DNA of 64,000 nt from Tuctoria greenei (GCA_036927565.1 JAYESD010000002.1:139383167-139447166); one strand, 5' to 3'; numbered from the stretch's first letter, positions 22,520 through 35,510 are shown. Program-made: numbers and translations. The notes: a model not told the origin generated them from the sequence alone.

Positions 22520-23648
22520 CACTCGTCACTTTCCTCCGGGCAAATTTCGACGTGTTTGCTTGGCAACCTCTACAAATGCTTGGGATCCCTAGGGAGGTGA
22601 TCTAGCATCATCTCGAGATGTACAACAGAAGCCTCAGAAGCAATCTGTTGAGCGACAGAACTTTATCCGATAAGAAATCAAGAAGCTGCATGACACAGGA
22701 TTCATTCGAGAGGTGTATCACCCACGCAGGCTAGCAAACCGAGTTGTTGTACCCAAGGCCGGTGGGAAGCTTCGGATGTGCATCAACTACACCACATTAA
22801 ATAAGGCATGCCCAAAAGATCCCTTTCCACTACCAAGAATAGATCAGATAGTGGATTCTACTTCTGGCTGTGAGCTACTTTGTTTCCTAGATGCATATTC
22901 TGGTTTCCATCAAATTCCAATGTCTAAGGAAGATGAAGACCATACTGCTTTTTACCCCAGTAGATGGTCTTATGGTCTCAAAAATGCTCTCTCCACCTTT
23001 GTGCGATCTATGCACAAAAACTTTGGGGAGCTTATTCGGGACCTAGTGGAAGTCTACATTGATGACATCGTTGCCAAAGTGAAGAACAAAGACTCACTGC
23101 TGAACAACTTTCAATGTATCTTTCACAAGCTGCGCCTCATGCGCATGAAGCTCAAACCTGACAAGTGTGTCTTTGGGGTTTCCTCCGGAAAGATTCTTGG
23201 ATACTTGGTCACTTACCGAGGAATTGAAGAAAATGCGGCCAGGATAAAAGCCATCCAAGCGATACGGCCTCCTGTCTGTGTCAAGAACGTCTAGAAGCTT
23301 ACTGGTTGTATAGCCTCCCTCAACTGATTCGACTCAAGGTTGGTTGAGCGAGCACTTCCCTTCTTCAAGCTATTGAGGAAGTCCGAACCTTTCCATTGGT
23401 CTAAAGAAGCAGAAAAGGTCATTCAGGAGTTCAAACAGTCTCTTTCTATGATGCCAATCATGGTAGCTTCGGAGCCTGGTGTGTCTCTTCTACTTTACAT
23501 TGCTGCAACGATAGAAGTTGTCACTATGGTTCTGGTCGCGAAAAGGCCAGACACATCTCTGAGCTCCTCTACAGAGAAGCTCAGAGCCCTCCAAGAGGGT
23601 CTGGAGCTATCTAGAGGAGAAGATCATCAATATGAGCCTGGGTCCTAG
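22520..23648 (+). pseudogene. Tat A reverse transcriptase and beginning of RNase H, truncated
   Basis: RT motifs in order: ANRVVVPKAGGKLRMCINYT, LNKACPKDPFPLPRIDQIVD, FLDAYSGFHQIPM, and the catalytic YIDD at 23055-23066, then LKPDKCVFGV and GKILGYLVTYRGIE. After a stop at 23292 the frame resumes with LPFFKLLRKSEPFHWSKEAE, the thumb/RNase H junction. Near 23640 the sequence changes abruptly to an LTR, so RNase H and integrase of this copy are absent. Confidence 0.88.
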
Positions 23649-24534
23649 CTCCAGGCACAGATCCTAAAGGCAAGTTGCCTGTAGCTTAACCTCTCCCCTC
23701 CGGGAGAGTTCTGACTACTAAAGAAGAAAAATGTTCAGACCCCTCCATAAGGGTTCCAACTGTCCAAGCACGGAGCTACCACGTACCCTGGGGAGCCCCG
23801 GAGCTGCCATGCGTCATGAAAGACTGGGGCTGGCCTTCCCATCGAGGACATGCCTCGACGCTACCACGTGTCCTGCAGCTCGTCCCAGATGGTAAGGTGC
23901 GGGAGTTAAAGGGTAGAGCACTCTGCTCCAGTCATGCACTAAAACTCACAACCACCCCTGGTACACGAAGTGGGGCACGCCAATGGTCATACACCGCTAT
24001 GACCAATCGCATAACAATGAAGGCGTTGCAGGCCTATCCCACTCACCCAAGTGGGTAGCTTGCGGCAACAAGACAAGCTGACGGGACACCTTCTGCCATG
24101 GTCAGCAACGGCGCGTGGGCTACTGACAAGGGAGGTGGCAAGACGGCGAGTCTCCACTGCCACCCTCAGAGGAAGCTTATGTGAGAAGCCTTAGATCTTT
24201 AGGACAAGATCACCCTGGGACCACCTGTCGAACCCAGGGACCCCACTTGTAAGGTGTCCGACCTTGAATATAAAAGGTCCAGACCGCCACCGATACAAGG
24301 ACCAGACTATGAATCCCCGATATACACACACACACACGCATACACACTCACCAGCAATACAATCCATCGTGAAGTAGGATGTTATGCTCCTTGCAGCCTG
24401 AACCATATAAAAACCACCATGTCTAATACTCTACTGCTAGAACACTAGTTTGAGGCCTAAGCCCCGCCGAACAAGAACCTCCGCGGGCTGGTCCTTAGCA
24501 GATCAGGAGGAAGTCTCGCATTAACACTTCGACA
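23641..24534 (+). mobile_element. 5' LTR of Tat B element (about 0.9 kb; start approximate)
   Basis: The right end is firm: TTCGACA at 24534 followed by a primer-site-like TTTGGCGCGC. A TATA box (TATAAAA, 24269-24275) and a CA microsatellite (about 24322-24347) lie upstream of it. The left end is set where Tat A coding sequence stops, near 23640; TGAGCCTGGG at 23633 could be the first bases. No second LTR was found in the window. Confidence 0.65.
24269..24275 (+). promoter_or_regulatory. TATA box of Tat B LTR
   Basis: TATAAAA in CTTGAATATAAAAGGTCCAG, about 265 bases before the LTR end, the usual LTR promoter position. Confidence 0.55.
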
Positions 24535-24551
24535 TTTGGCGCGCAAGGAAG
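24535..24551 (+). other. Primer-binding-site-like sequence of Tat B
   Basis: TTTGGCGCGCAAGGAAG directly after the LTR end. It begins with TGGCGC as many Tat-lineage sites do. I cannot assign the tRNA with confidence. Confidence 0.6.
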
Positions 24552-24591
24552 GGGCTTTTTCCCTCAAAAAAGTGGTAGCGCTTTCACCACC

Positions 24592-25532
24592 ATGGTGTTC
24601 ATCAAGCCTGCGAGCTACGGCGAGATCAAGCCGCAAAAGGTCGACCATCATCTCGACAAAGACGTGGAGAAGGAGTTCCAAAGGCCAGAACACGCCGTGG
24701 AAATGGTACACCAGGCTGTGAACTTCGACCTCAACAGCGACCACGAGCATCGCAAAGCACTCCACGTCATCTGTGGAGGATCTTGGGAACCCGCATCTAG
24801 GAATGTGGTCAAGGCCCTGCGCTAGGCAATGGCTTCGACAACCTCTACGCATGTCTCGGTGCCACACCACAAATGGATGGAGACGCCGATCAGCTTCGAC
24901 CCCTCTGACTGCACCGAGAACATGGCAGGAGCCGGGCAGCTGCCCCTCCTTGTCGCCCCCACAATCGCCAGTGTAATGTTTTACCACGTTCTGGTAGATG
25001 GTGGAGCCGGCCTCAACCTTATCAGCCGCGCGGTCTTCAACAAGCTAATGATCCCCGTGTCTGAGCTTGCCCGATCAATATCATTCTCGGGGGAAGGACC
25101 GGAGAGTGTTATCCCGTACGGCTGCATCCGCCTCCGGGTGACCTTAGAGACACCAGAGAACTTCAGGACGGTGAATATCCTATTCGACATCACAGAGGTT
25201 AGCCTCCCCTAGCACGCCATTATCAGCATGCCAGCCCTATACCAGTTTATGGCTATAGCCAATTACAGCTACCTCGTCCTCAAGATGCCGACGCCCTCCG
25301 GCGTCCTCAAGATCTGCGGAGATCGTGCTGCTGTGGTGGCAGTTTTGGAGAAGCTCTGTGTGCTGGCAAAGGCCCTAGCACCTACCTTGTGTGATGTTGG
25401 GACGAGTAAATCTTCGCCAGACCCACGCATGTGTATCCATGTCGCTGCACCACGAGTGCAACCCTCTGACGACGATGACGTACCCATCAAGACAATCCAG
25501 ATTGGCACTGATGTGGCTCAGACCACCTGTAT
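24592..25532 (+). pseudogene. Tat B short gag end plus protease, internally deleted element
   Basis: An ATG at 24592 opens a 77-codon frame (MVFIKPASYGEIKPQKVDHH) ending in a segment aligned with the Tat A gag/protease linker; it stops at 24823. The protease frame follows at 24829: HKWMETPISFDPSDCTENMA, GAGQLPLLVAP and HVLVDGGAGLNLISRAVF, where DGG is the likely active site. A TAG at 25210 interrupts it. It ends at IKTIQIGTDVAQTT near 25530. The bulk of gag is missing between primer site and this point. Confidence 0.8.
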
Positions 25533-25544
25533 TGCGGGGTGTCT

Positions 25545-26226
25545 AGACAACGAGCAGGATCATCACCGACAACGGGACCCAATTCACCAGTGCAGCATTC
25601 CAGAACTACTGCGAAGACCTTGGCATCCATGTTTGTTATGCATCCGTAGCTCATCCAAAGAGCAACAGACAAGTCAAACGGGCCAACGCTGATATACTCA
25701 GAGGCCTCAAGACACGCACATATGACAGCTTGGATAAGCATGGTGCCAAGTGGGTCGACAAACTCCCCTGTGCACTATGGGCAAGCCGGACGTCACACAG
25801 CAGCACCATAGGAGAAACACCTTTCTTTCTGGTGGATGGGGCCGAGGTTGTCCTCCCCCCAGAGATTGTTGTGGGCTCATTTAGGGCCCGAGCACTCGAT
25901 GAAGCTTCATAGGACCAGCTCTGACGAGAAGATGTTGACCTCATCGACAAAGCAAGGTGGCATGCCACCATCCGAAACACTCGTTACCGACAGGCGCTGA
26001 CGCGCTACCAAGAGCGGTTTGTGCAGAGTAGATAGCTCAAGACAGGTGACCTGGTGATGCGGCACATACTCTCTTGTGAAGGGTCGCACAAACTTTCCCA
26101 CGGCTGGGAAGGCCCCTTCCGAGTTATACAAGTATCCCGCCCCAGGTGTGTTTGCCTCTCAACGGAAGAAGGAGAGCCCCTTTCCAACCCTTGGAACATA
26201 GAGCACCTCTGTATGTTCTACCCATA
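25545..26226 (+). pseudogene. Tat B integrase, joined directly behind protease
   Basis: From 25545 the sequence reads RIIITDNGTQFTSAAFQNYC, the second catalytic Asp region of integrase. HPKSNRQVKRANADILRGLK then places Lys where the catalytic Glu (QVExAN) belongs. The rest is the integrase C-terminus: LPCALWASRTSHSSTIGETP, FFLVDGAEVVLPPEI, LKTGDLVMR and WEGPFRVIQVS, ending near WNIEHLCMFYP. RT, RNase H and the first part of integrase are deleted. Several stops occur (25910, 25921, 26032). Confidence 0.85.
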
Positions 26227-26950
26227 AGCATAAATTGTAGGACAGTGTAGGGTGTCATGGTGCCAAGGAGCAGAACTTAGGACAACCAAACTCTAGGTGG
26301 GTGGGGGGGGGAGGTCCAGAGTGTACAGACGTTTAGCTTGGTTTCGTACACTAAGCATGAACACTCTACCTCCCTAGCCAACTGGAGTGGGTCGTTGCCT
26401 TATCGTAAAGCCAATTCACTATCTTACCATGTGTTTTCTCTTATGTTCACTTAAAATTACCTATTAACTTTGTGATCAATCAAGCTAGTCTCGTCTTTCG
26501 TATATTGTCTTCATATACATGGTGAAATTTGTTCTATGCCACCCCTAGTAGAGACATGCAACCCCGTTGCGGGCGGATGTATTTTAGGTACCTGCATGGT
26601 GTCTTGGAACCTCGCGGGTGCCCTCTTACTTGGGGTCCTGTGGTGCAAAATGGTTCCCCGCGAAAGGCCAACGCTGAGCAGGAGGTCCAAAGCGTGCAAC
26701 ATGCTTAGCTTGGTCCTGTACCATAAGCGTGTGCGCTTTGCCTCCCAGTGCTGCGGCTAAGTACCGAGGGCCAGGACGCTCACACCCTCGAATAAGAAGG
26801 AAGCCAGACCCCGAGCGCCAATGCACAGAATTACGCAAATCATGTGTACCAACCTAGTTCTGTAAGACATGACAATACTTAAGGATATGAAAAGATCACC
26901 AGCGAACAAAACAATATGCACCTCTTTTATGTGTGCAGGACATACAAAGC
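26227..26950 (+). other. 3' non-coding region of Tat B
   Basis: Follows the integrase end. It has a G run (about 26300-26312, GTGGGTGGGGGGGGG) and a weakly repeated phrase (GTCCAGAGTGTACAG near 26314, GTCCAAAGCGTGCAAC near 26685; AGCTTGGTTTCGTACAC and AGCTTGGTCCTGTACC) about 370 bases apart. No coding frame is supported. Confidence 0.45.
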
Positions 26951-27148
26951 ACGTTACGCCAGAGCATCCAGCTCCAGCACCTCGCAAGGGGCCTGCCGTC
27001 GACATCCCAGACCGTCAACATCAGCACCAAGCGCGGATAAGTGGGCAACCTCTCCTTCCCCACACTTGTTGCTAACAGGGTTCTCTCGCAAAAGCCTGTA
27101 CACTAGGGGCCTGCTGTTGACGACTCTATGACAATGGTGACGAAACCA

Positions 27149-27560
27149 GAGCATCCAGCTCCGGCACCTCCGAAGGGGCCTGCCGTCAACGTTTCCACGA
27201 AGATGGCGGGCTGTGCCGGAGCATCCATCTCCAGCACCTCCAAAGGGGCCTGCCGTCGACATTTCAATGAAGATGGTGGGCGACGACAGAGCATCCAGCT
27301 CCGACACCCCCCAAGGGGCCCGCCGTCGATGTTTCCACGAAGATGGTGGGCGATGCCGGAGCATCCAGCTCCGACACCTCCCAAGGGGCCTGCCGTCGAC
27401 ATTTCCATGAAGATGGTGGGCGATGCCGGAGTATCCATCTCCAGCACCCCCCAGGGGGCCTGCTGTCGACGTTTTCATGAAGATGGTGGGCGACGCCGGA
27501 GCACCCAACTCCAACACCTCGCAAGGGGCCTACCTTCGATGTTCGATACCATCAACGTCA
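27149..27560 (+). repeat. 70-bp tandem array 1 (about 6 units)
   Basis: The phrase GAGCATCC (or GTATCC, GCACCC) starts at 27149, 27219, 27289, 27359, 27429 and 27499, exactly 70 bases apart. Each unit contains CCGGAGCATCCAGCTCCGG or a variant, a 7-bp stem with a 5-base loop, then CACCTCCCAAGGGGCCTGCC and AAGATGGTGGGCGA. Confidence 0.92.
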
Positions 27561-27686
27561 GCACCATGCAAGGATACATGAGTGAACTCTCCTACCCCGC
27601 ACTTGTTGCTAACAGGGTTCTCTCACGATAGCCTGTACGTTAGGGGCCTGCCGTTGATGACTCTACGACAATGGTGGAAGACGCTA

Positions 27687-28020
27687 GAGCATCCAGCTCT
27701 GGCACCTCGCAAGGGTCCTGCCATCGACGTTTCCATGAAGATGGTGGGCGACAACGGAGCATCCAACTCCAGCACCTCCCAAGGGGCCTGCTGTCGACAT
27801 TTCCACGAAGATGGTGGGTGGCGCCAGAGCATCCAGCTCCGGCACCTCCCAAGGGGCCTGTCGTCGACGTATCCACGAAGATGGTGGGTGACACTAGAGC
27901 ATCCAGCTCCGGCACCTCCCAAGGGGCCTGCTGTTGACGGCTCTACAACGATGGTGGGCGACACCGGAGCATACAGCTCCAACACCCCCAGGGGGCTTGC
28001 TGTCGACGTCCCGGCACGTC
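27687..28020 (+). repeat. 70-bp tandem array 2 (about 5 units)
   Basis: Same unit as array 1, starting at 27687, 27757, 27827, 27897 and 27967, again exactly 70 bases apart. Units differ by a few substitutions, mostly transitions. Two further diverged units follow at about 28150 and 28230 after a spacer. Confidence 0.92.
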
Positions 28021-28250
28021 AGCAATAGCAACAAGTGTGGACAAGTGAGTGCACCCCCTGCCCTGATTCTACTACTAACAAAGTTTGTTTCTTGTATCCT
28101 GTCCACTAGGCGCCCGCATTGCACGACTACAAAACGATGGTAGGCAATGCTGGAGCACCCAGCTCCGACACCTCCCAGGGGGCCTGCCATCGACGACTTC
28201 GCAGCGAAGGAGGGCGGAGCTGGAGCAGCCAGCTTCAGCTGCCGGCAACG

Positions 28251-28596
28251 ACAAAACTCATGCTCCCTCACTACCGATGGGGACCAGTCGAAGACCTCCT
28301 GCGTTCAAGTGGCAGGCATACCCAACAATCTGGCCACACCTACCAGGGGGCCTCTAAGGGGGATTCCATAGGCAGGACGTCATCTAGCGACAAACCTGCC
28401 GTGTCAATTGCAAGCGTTGGTCCCTAAAAGGCTAACGACATGAACAAGGGCTCTTCAAGACCTTACTCAAGAGAAGGAATTGGGGCAACAATCTAGAAGC
28501 ACACGACAAGGAAACAAACAAAACAACATGAATCCAAATTCATGAACATTTAGGCCCCCTTTGGCACAGCTCCCGGCTTCTGATTCTCCTGATGAT
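28251..28596. other. Stretch without recognised features
   Basis: Between the Tat B repeats and the Tekay integrase. A phrase GGCCCCCTTTGGCACAGCTC at 28553 resembles the TIR-side of grass MITE-like repeats, but no partner end is visible. No coding frame. Confidence 0.35.
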
Positions 28597-29283
28597 CATC
28601 TACCATTGGTGGAGTTTTCATACAACCATGGTTATCAGACTAGCATCTAAATGGAACCCTACGAATCTCTTTATGGCCGGAAGTGCCGCACACCTTTGAA
28701 CTGGTGTGAATCCAGTGAATGAGTAACATATGGTATAGACTTGGTAAAGGAAGCCGAGGATCGAGTACGAGTTATTCAAGATAGCCTCAAGGCTGCTCAG
28801 TCTCGCCAGAAAAGCTATGCGGACAAATGACGTCGACCACTTCATTTTGATATCGGGGATCACATTTATCTTCGTGTATCTCCAATGAAAGGGATTCATC
28901 GCTTTGGAGTAAAAGGGAAGCTAGCTCCATGTTTCATCGGACCATTCGCAATAAGTGAGCAATGCGGACCTGTAGCCTATCAGCTAGAGCTGCCAGCATC
29001 ACTGTCAGGGGTGCACAATGTTTTTCACATTTCACAATTGAGAAAATGTCTCAAGGCCCTAGCGAAATTCCGTATGGAGGATTTGAAAGCTCTCCAACCA
29101 TATCTGACTTACTCCGAACATCCAACCACGATAATTGATGAGAAGACTCGTACCATAAGAAACCGCACCTTGTGTTTCTACAAGATCTTGTGGGGAAACC
29201 ACACCGCTGATGAAGCAACGTGGGAATGCGAGGAATATCTTAAAGCCAATTATCCGGACTTGTTAACATCATATGTTCATTAG
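28597..29283 (+). pseudogene. Tekay/Del chromovirus integrase C-terminus with chromodomain
   Basis: One continuous frame from about 28600 to the stop at 29281. It reads LPLVEFSYNHGYQTSI, then EPYESLYGRKCRTPLNW, DHIYLRVSPMKGIHRFGVKG, KLAPCFIGPFAI and VFHISQLRKC. A chromodomain-like end follows (KILWGNHTADEATWECEEYL). Three in-frame stops (about 28648, 28720, 28828) break it; two read as CAA-to-TAA and CGA-to-TGA. From 28885 it is open for 132 codons. The polypurine tract and LTR follow at 29333 and 29345. Upstream domains are missing, replaced by Tat B sequence. Confidence 0.9.
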
Positions 29284-29332
29284 GTCTTTTCTTTTTATCC
29301 TTCCTTTTGTAATCTCGGGACGAGATTCTTTT

Positions 29333-29344
29333 ACGGGGGAGGAA
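29333..29344 (+). other. Polypurine tract of the Tekay element
   Basis: ACGGGGGAGGAA immediately before the LTR start TGTAAAATCCCAC, preceded by the usual TCTCGGGACGAGATTC phrase of this clade. Confidence 0.85.
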
Positions 29345-30281
29345 TGTAAAATCCCACATTTTCCTTCATATGAGGTTCAGTTGTAAGTTGGTTGTTAACC
29401 CTAATGGAGACCAATTATAGCCATGCTCATAAGCTTAATCTCAGCAAATCTTTTCTTCTAGTCATGCTTAAATTTATTAACATGAGGAATGAACTTCACC
29501 AATAAACTTAGATTAATTCTTTTGACCTCTCTTCAAAGTTTGGAATTATTTGAAGAGAGATTGCTAGGCCAAATTAATATGCAGTACCAAATAGGTATTC
29601 AAATTAATATAAATTGAATATATACTACAGTATATTTGACCCTGTCAAAATTACTCAATTCAGAGGCCATAAATTTTTCTATGGTTTTCTAATATTCCAA
29701 ATAGACTTCCTGCAAAGTTTCATAAATTTTGAACTCCATTTGCTATTTTAATTGAGATTCTTAGCAAATTCAAATCATGTTTTGAATTCAAATTTTGAAT
29801 TCTGTTCAACTAGATTGAACATCAAGATTTGAACACACACTCATGGTCAGCATAACTTGCTTGACTTATCCCCATAGTTTCACAATTTTTGGAACTCAAT
29901 TGCTATTTAAATCAGTGGCACCATTGAATTTCATCCAAATTCAAATTTGAATTTGAAATTCAATTGAAACTTGCTCCAATTCAAAATCCAATTGCAGAAT
30001 CAAATTCCAGATATTTATTTGAGCCTCCCCACAAAATCTAGAATTTTTGGATCAAGTTTGGTAGTAGAATTGATGTTAAGAGAAGGGAAGTGGATAAGAG
30101 GAGGTGGGACCCACTGTCAGCCAAAGCACTCGAGTGAAACCCACGGGGGGGGGGGGGGGTGCTCTGTCTCTAGCTCGCCCCGCCGATCGATGCCGGCAGC
30201 GCGCGACACCGCAACGCGAATGCATCCACCGAGCTGCTTGCTTGCTTGCGCTGTGGCGCGCTCCCCTCTCCCCTCTGTCCC

Positions 30282-30289
30282 TATAAATA
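30282..30289 (+). promoter_or_regulatory. TATA box of the Tekay LTR
   Basis: TATAAATA in CTGTCCCTATAAATACCCCG, downstream of a C/T-rich stretch. A typical grass core promoter layout. A run of about 16 G lies upstream near 30147. Confidence 0.65.
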
Positions 30290-30677
30290 CCCCGTTGGCT
30301 GTCGCCGTTGGACTCCATCCCGGTTCACGCCATTTCCGCCACCCCTGTTCGGTGGAGCTCCCGCCGACGATTGCAGCCGTTTCTTCCCGAGCTGTAAGTA
30401 GATAAAAGGCTTGTCACAAATTCCTCTACGTATTCTATTTGTTCGTCGATCGTGACATAGCTTCTACTTGGCATATTTTGAAGTTTCCCAGTCGCCGTCG
30501 AGGAAGCCGCCGAGAACCTTCACTGTCTCGCCGTCGAACACAAGTTCTAGACCATCTCCAGCATCGATCCTTTAAGCAAAAAGGTTCGAAATCCTCTCTA
30601 GTTCATGCTCATAGAATCTAAGCTTATGACATGAAGTGTAACTTGAGTTCTTGTTCGAGCACTACACGAATATTGAT

Positions 30678-31070
30678 CAATTAAGTTGGTCAAAGCCGAC
30701 GTAATTAAGGCCTAAACCGGCGTAAGTAACTTAATTACGTCGGTTTTTCCTTAATTACATCAGCGGTTGGCCGACGTAGCGGTTTGGACGTAATTAGGAT
30801 AAATTACGTCGTCCACTGACGTAAGTTATCTTAATTACGTCAGTCTGCAGCAGCCAACGTAAGTCATGTACCGGGATGTGCCGCGGGCTGGGCCGAAGTA
30901 CTTACATCGGCCGCAGCATGCCGACATAAGTTATGTGGCGTAACTTACGTCGGTTGAACCAAATCGATGTAATTTAAGTGACATAACTTACGTCGGTCAT
31001 GACAAACCGACGTAAGTTAAACTAGGCTAACTTACGTCGGCCCGGTCATAGCCGACGTAAGTTAAGTTTT
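30678..31070 (+). repeat. CACTA-1 left subterminal repeats
   Basis: Many direct and inverted copies of AATTACGTCGG, ACTTACGTCGG and CCGACGTAAGTTA. In CACTA elements such repeats bind the element's regulatory protein during transposition. Confidence 0.88.
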
Positions 31071-31224
31071 TGATTTTTTTTAAAACAGAAACTGACTACC
31101 TCGCTCGATGGCAAGAACACAGAACAGGTATACAGATACACAGATACACATAACAGATATACAGAACACAAAACAGTTGCAAATTAAGTTCCAAAACATC
31201 AACAACAACAAAACATCCACCGGG

Positions 31225-33475
<2,251 letters not shown>

Positions 33476-33520
33476 AAAATATATTAAATCATTAAGTAAA
33501 GGAAAACAACATCTAATATT

Positions 33521-34258
33521 TTATATACCTCGACAAACCTCGTTATTAACAACTTCGACAAACCTCAGTTGACCACATTTCAAACATTTGTTCTCATTGG
33601 CATGCTCTCTCCCGAAAAGCATGCAGTTGTCCGGACACACATCAATCTTCTCGTGCTTCATACCGAGACCGGAAAGAATTTTCTTCGAGTTGTACATATC
33701 CTTAGGCACTTTGTTGGGTTGTGGAAGGGCATCTTCGGACAAATCGATGAGCATGTTGTAACAATTGTTAGAAAAGAAGAACTTAGACTTAATTGCCATA
33801 AGTCAAGTCACAAAATTGAGGATTGACATTTTAGTGTGTCCATGCAGTGCCTCTTCTGAATCTTTGAGACGTTTGAAGAACTCTTTAACCTCTGCTTTTT
33901 GAGGATCTTCTGTAAGCCCCGGTCGTATAGCTTCTAGCATCTCATCCATCATATCAACCTCTGCGGCATCATCATTGTCCGCTTCCACTTCTTGTACAGC
34001 GTGAGAAACTGTCTCGCCGTGAAAGTTCCACAACTCATAATGTGATATGTAATCATTTCGACACAAGTGCATCGTAAGTTCCACTTTGTCCAAAAACGTT
34101 TTGTTTCAGTATTTCGTACATGGGCACCACGCCTTATCGCTATTTGACAATGAAAAAGCTCGTTCCACAAAAGCTTTTGTCTTGGTGTATCACTCATCTG
34201 AGTGACCACCAGTTCTACTCTTCCAACCAGTGTACATCCAACTACGATCTTCACCCAT
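33521..34258 (-). pseudogene. TNP2 transposase N-terminal remnant (CACTA-1)
   Basis: An ATG at 34258 starts MGEDRSWMYTGWKSRTGGHS, the transposase-associated domain of CACTA transposases, with WCPC further on and two in-frame stops. Then follow an acidic linker (EADNDDAAEVDMMDEMLEAI) and the TNP2 start (LPQPNKVPKDMYNSKKILSG, HEKIDVCPDNCMLFGREHAN, CLKCG). The gene then breaks off, and the next coding signal at 33471 already belongs to the Ptta-type gene. The whole catalytic Transposase_21 core is absent. Confidence 0.85.
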
Positions 34259-34339
34259 GTTTGACTCTGCAATTAATAGCCGGACAAATTACCGTTAGTT
34301 TCTCATTAATTTATGCATGATAGAGGAAATAATGAGAGA

Positions 34340-34860
34340 GACAGTGAACTGGGTCCGTGCCAGTTCGAAGCCCGACACGAGCCATGCTCGGGCTTGACCT
34401 CAGACCCAGCTCGGCCGCCCTCGGCTCCCCCGCCTCGTATTGAATCTATGAGGATGCGAGGCGAGACGACGAAACTGTTGGCGAAGAAGCTGTGGAGGAG
34501 GCCATGACTACAATGGTCTACACGACACGATCACACTTATCACGCTACATATATACCAAGGCTCGACCAGGCTTCAGGCCGGCACGACACGCTCGGCCCG
34601 CGAACGGGCCCGGCACGGCTAGACAGGGGAAAATGGGATCCATCGTGCCTGGCTTTGGCTTATGGCTCATCGTGCCGGCCCGGCCCGGCACGACAAATTT
34701 GTGGGCCGCACCAGGCATAATGTTTTCATGCACGAGACCGGCCGGGCTCAGGCCGGGCCGGCCCAGCACGGCCCATTGGCCATCTATAGCCACAATAGAA
34801 CCTAAGTGCCCCGACAGCCGGCCGCCCCCGACACCGCCCTCGACATAAACCAATTAAGCA
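34340..34860. repeat. GC-rich stretch with recurring CGGCACG / GGCCCGGC words
   Basis: Contains many copies of CGGCACGAC, GGCCCGGCACG and CGGGCC in both orientations (for example about 34580-34620 and 34670-34770). It lies in the 5' flank of the TNP2 remnant inside CACTA-1. The open frames here are composition effects. Function unknown. Confidence 0.6.
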
Positions 34861-35110
34861 TAATCTACACTACATTAATTAAGCATAATCTACACTAAGC
34901 AAATTAAGCACAATTAAGCAACTTAACCACTTAAGCATAATTAAATAAACATAATCTAAAGTAAGCAAATTAACTAATTAAGCATAATTAAATAAACAAT
35001 TATGCAATTTAAGCATAATTTAAACAATTCAATTCAATTCAATTTCAAAATTGAACAATTCAATTCAAATCAATTCAAATCAAATTTAAACGTAGCTATT
35101 TAAATTCAAA
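34861..35110. other. AT-rich repeats of TTAAGCATAAT
   Basis: TTAAGCATAATC and AATTAAGCA recur about ten times over 34852-35010, followed by AATTCAATTCAA repeats. No coding signal. Lies between the GC-rich stretch and the G-rich tract in CACTA-1. Confidence 0.7.
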
Positions 35111-35114
35111 TTTC

Positions 35115-35510
35115 AATGTGGAGGGGGTGTGGGGTGGGTGGGTCTGTGGAGGGGGTGGGGGGGGGGGTCTGTTCTACTGGGGAGGGGGTGGGGTCTGTGG
35201 AGGGGAGGGGGGTGGGGGGTCTGTGTAGGGGAGGGGGGCAGGGAGGGGAGGGGGAGGTAGGGTGGCCGTTGGTCAGGGAGGGTAGGGGGAGGGGGCCGGA
35301 GAGGGGAAGTGGAGGGGGAGGGGAGCCGGGGAGGGGAGGGGAGGGGAGGGGGCGGCGCTCGGTCGTGTAGGGGAGGTGGAGGGGGAGGGGGAGGGAGGGT
35401 CGAACGGCGGCGATCGGGGAAGGAGTGTGGGGCGACGCTAGCTAGGGGAGGGGGCGGGGGAGCCGGGCCGGCGGTCGACAGGGACGGGAGGGGAGGGGAG
35501 GGTACCTGGC
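35115..35510 (+). repeat. Purine (G)-rich tract with dense GGGG runs
   Basis: About 400 bases dominated by GGAGGGG and GGGGTGGG, with many consecutive G runs of three or more, compatible with G-quadruplexes on the plus strand. On the minus strand it is C/T-rich, lies upstream of the TNP2 remnant and could be part of its promoter or leader. The Pro-rich open frame on the minus strand is a composition by-product. Confidence 0.85.

Larger units (their letters stand above)
26955..28250 (+). repeat. Higher-order repeat block of Tat B 3' region
   Basis: The block alternates a spacer of about 140 bases (CACTTGTTGCTAACAGGGTTC core at about 27062 and 27600, diverged at about 28070) with runs of a 70-base unit. 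Long tandem repeats between integrase and 3' LTR are a known trait of Tat-lineage elements. The many long open frames here on both strands are by-products: 70 is not a multiple of three, so a unit run without stops stays open in several frames. Confidence 0.85.

Noticed and set aside
27149..28020. CRISPR-like regular repeats
   Set aside because: Units are contiguous 70-bp tandem repeats without unique spacers, in a eukaryotic retrotransposon.
26954..28028. Several frames of 90-187 codons on both strands with repeating protein words
   Set aside because: They arise from the 70-bp tandem repeat, which reads open in many frames; no codon bias or family match.
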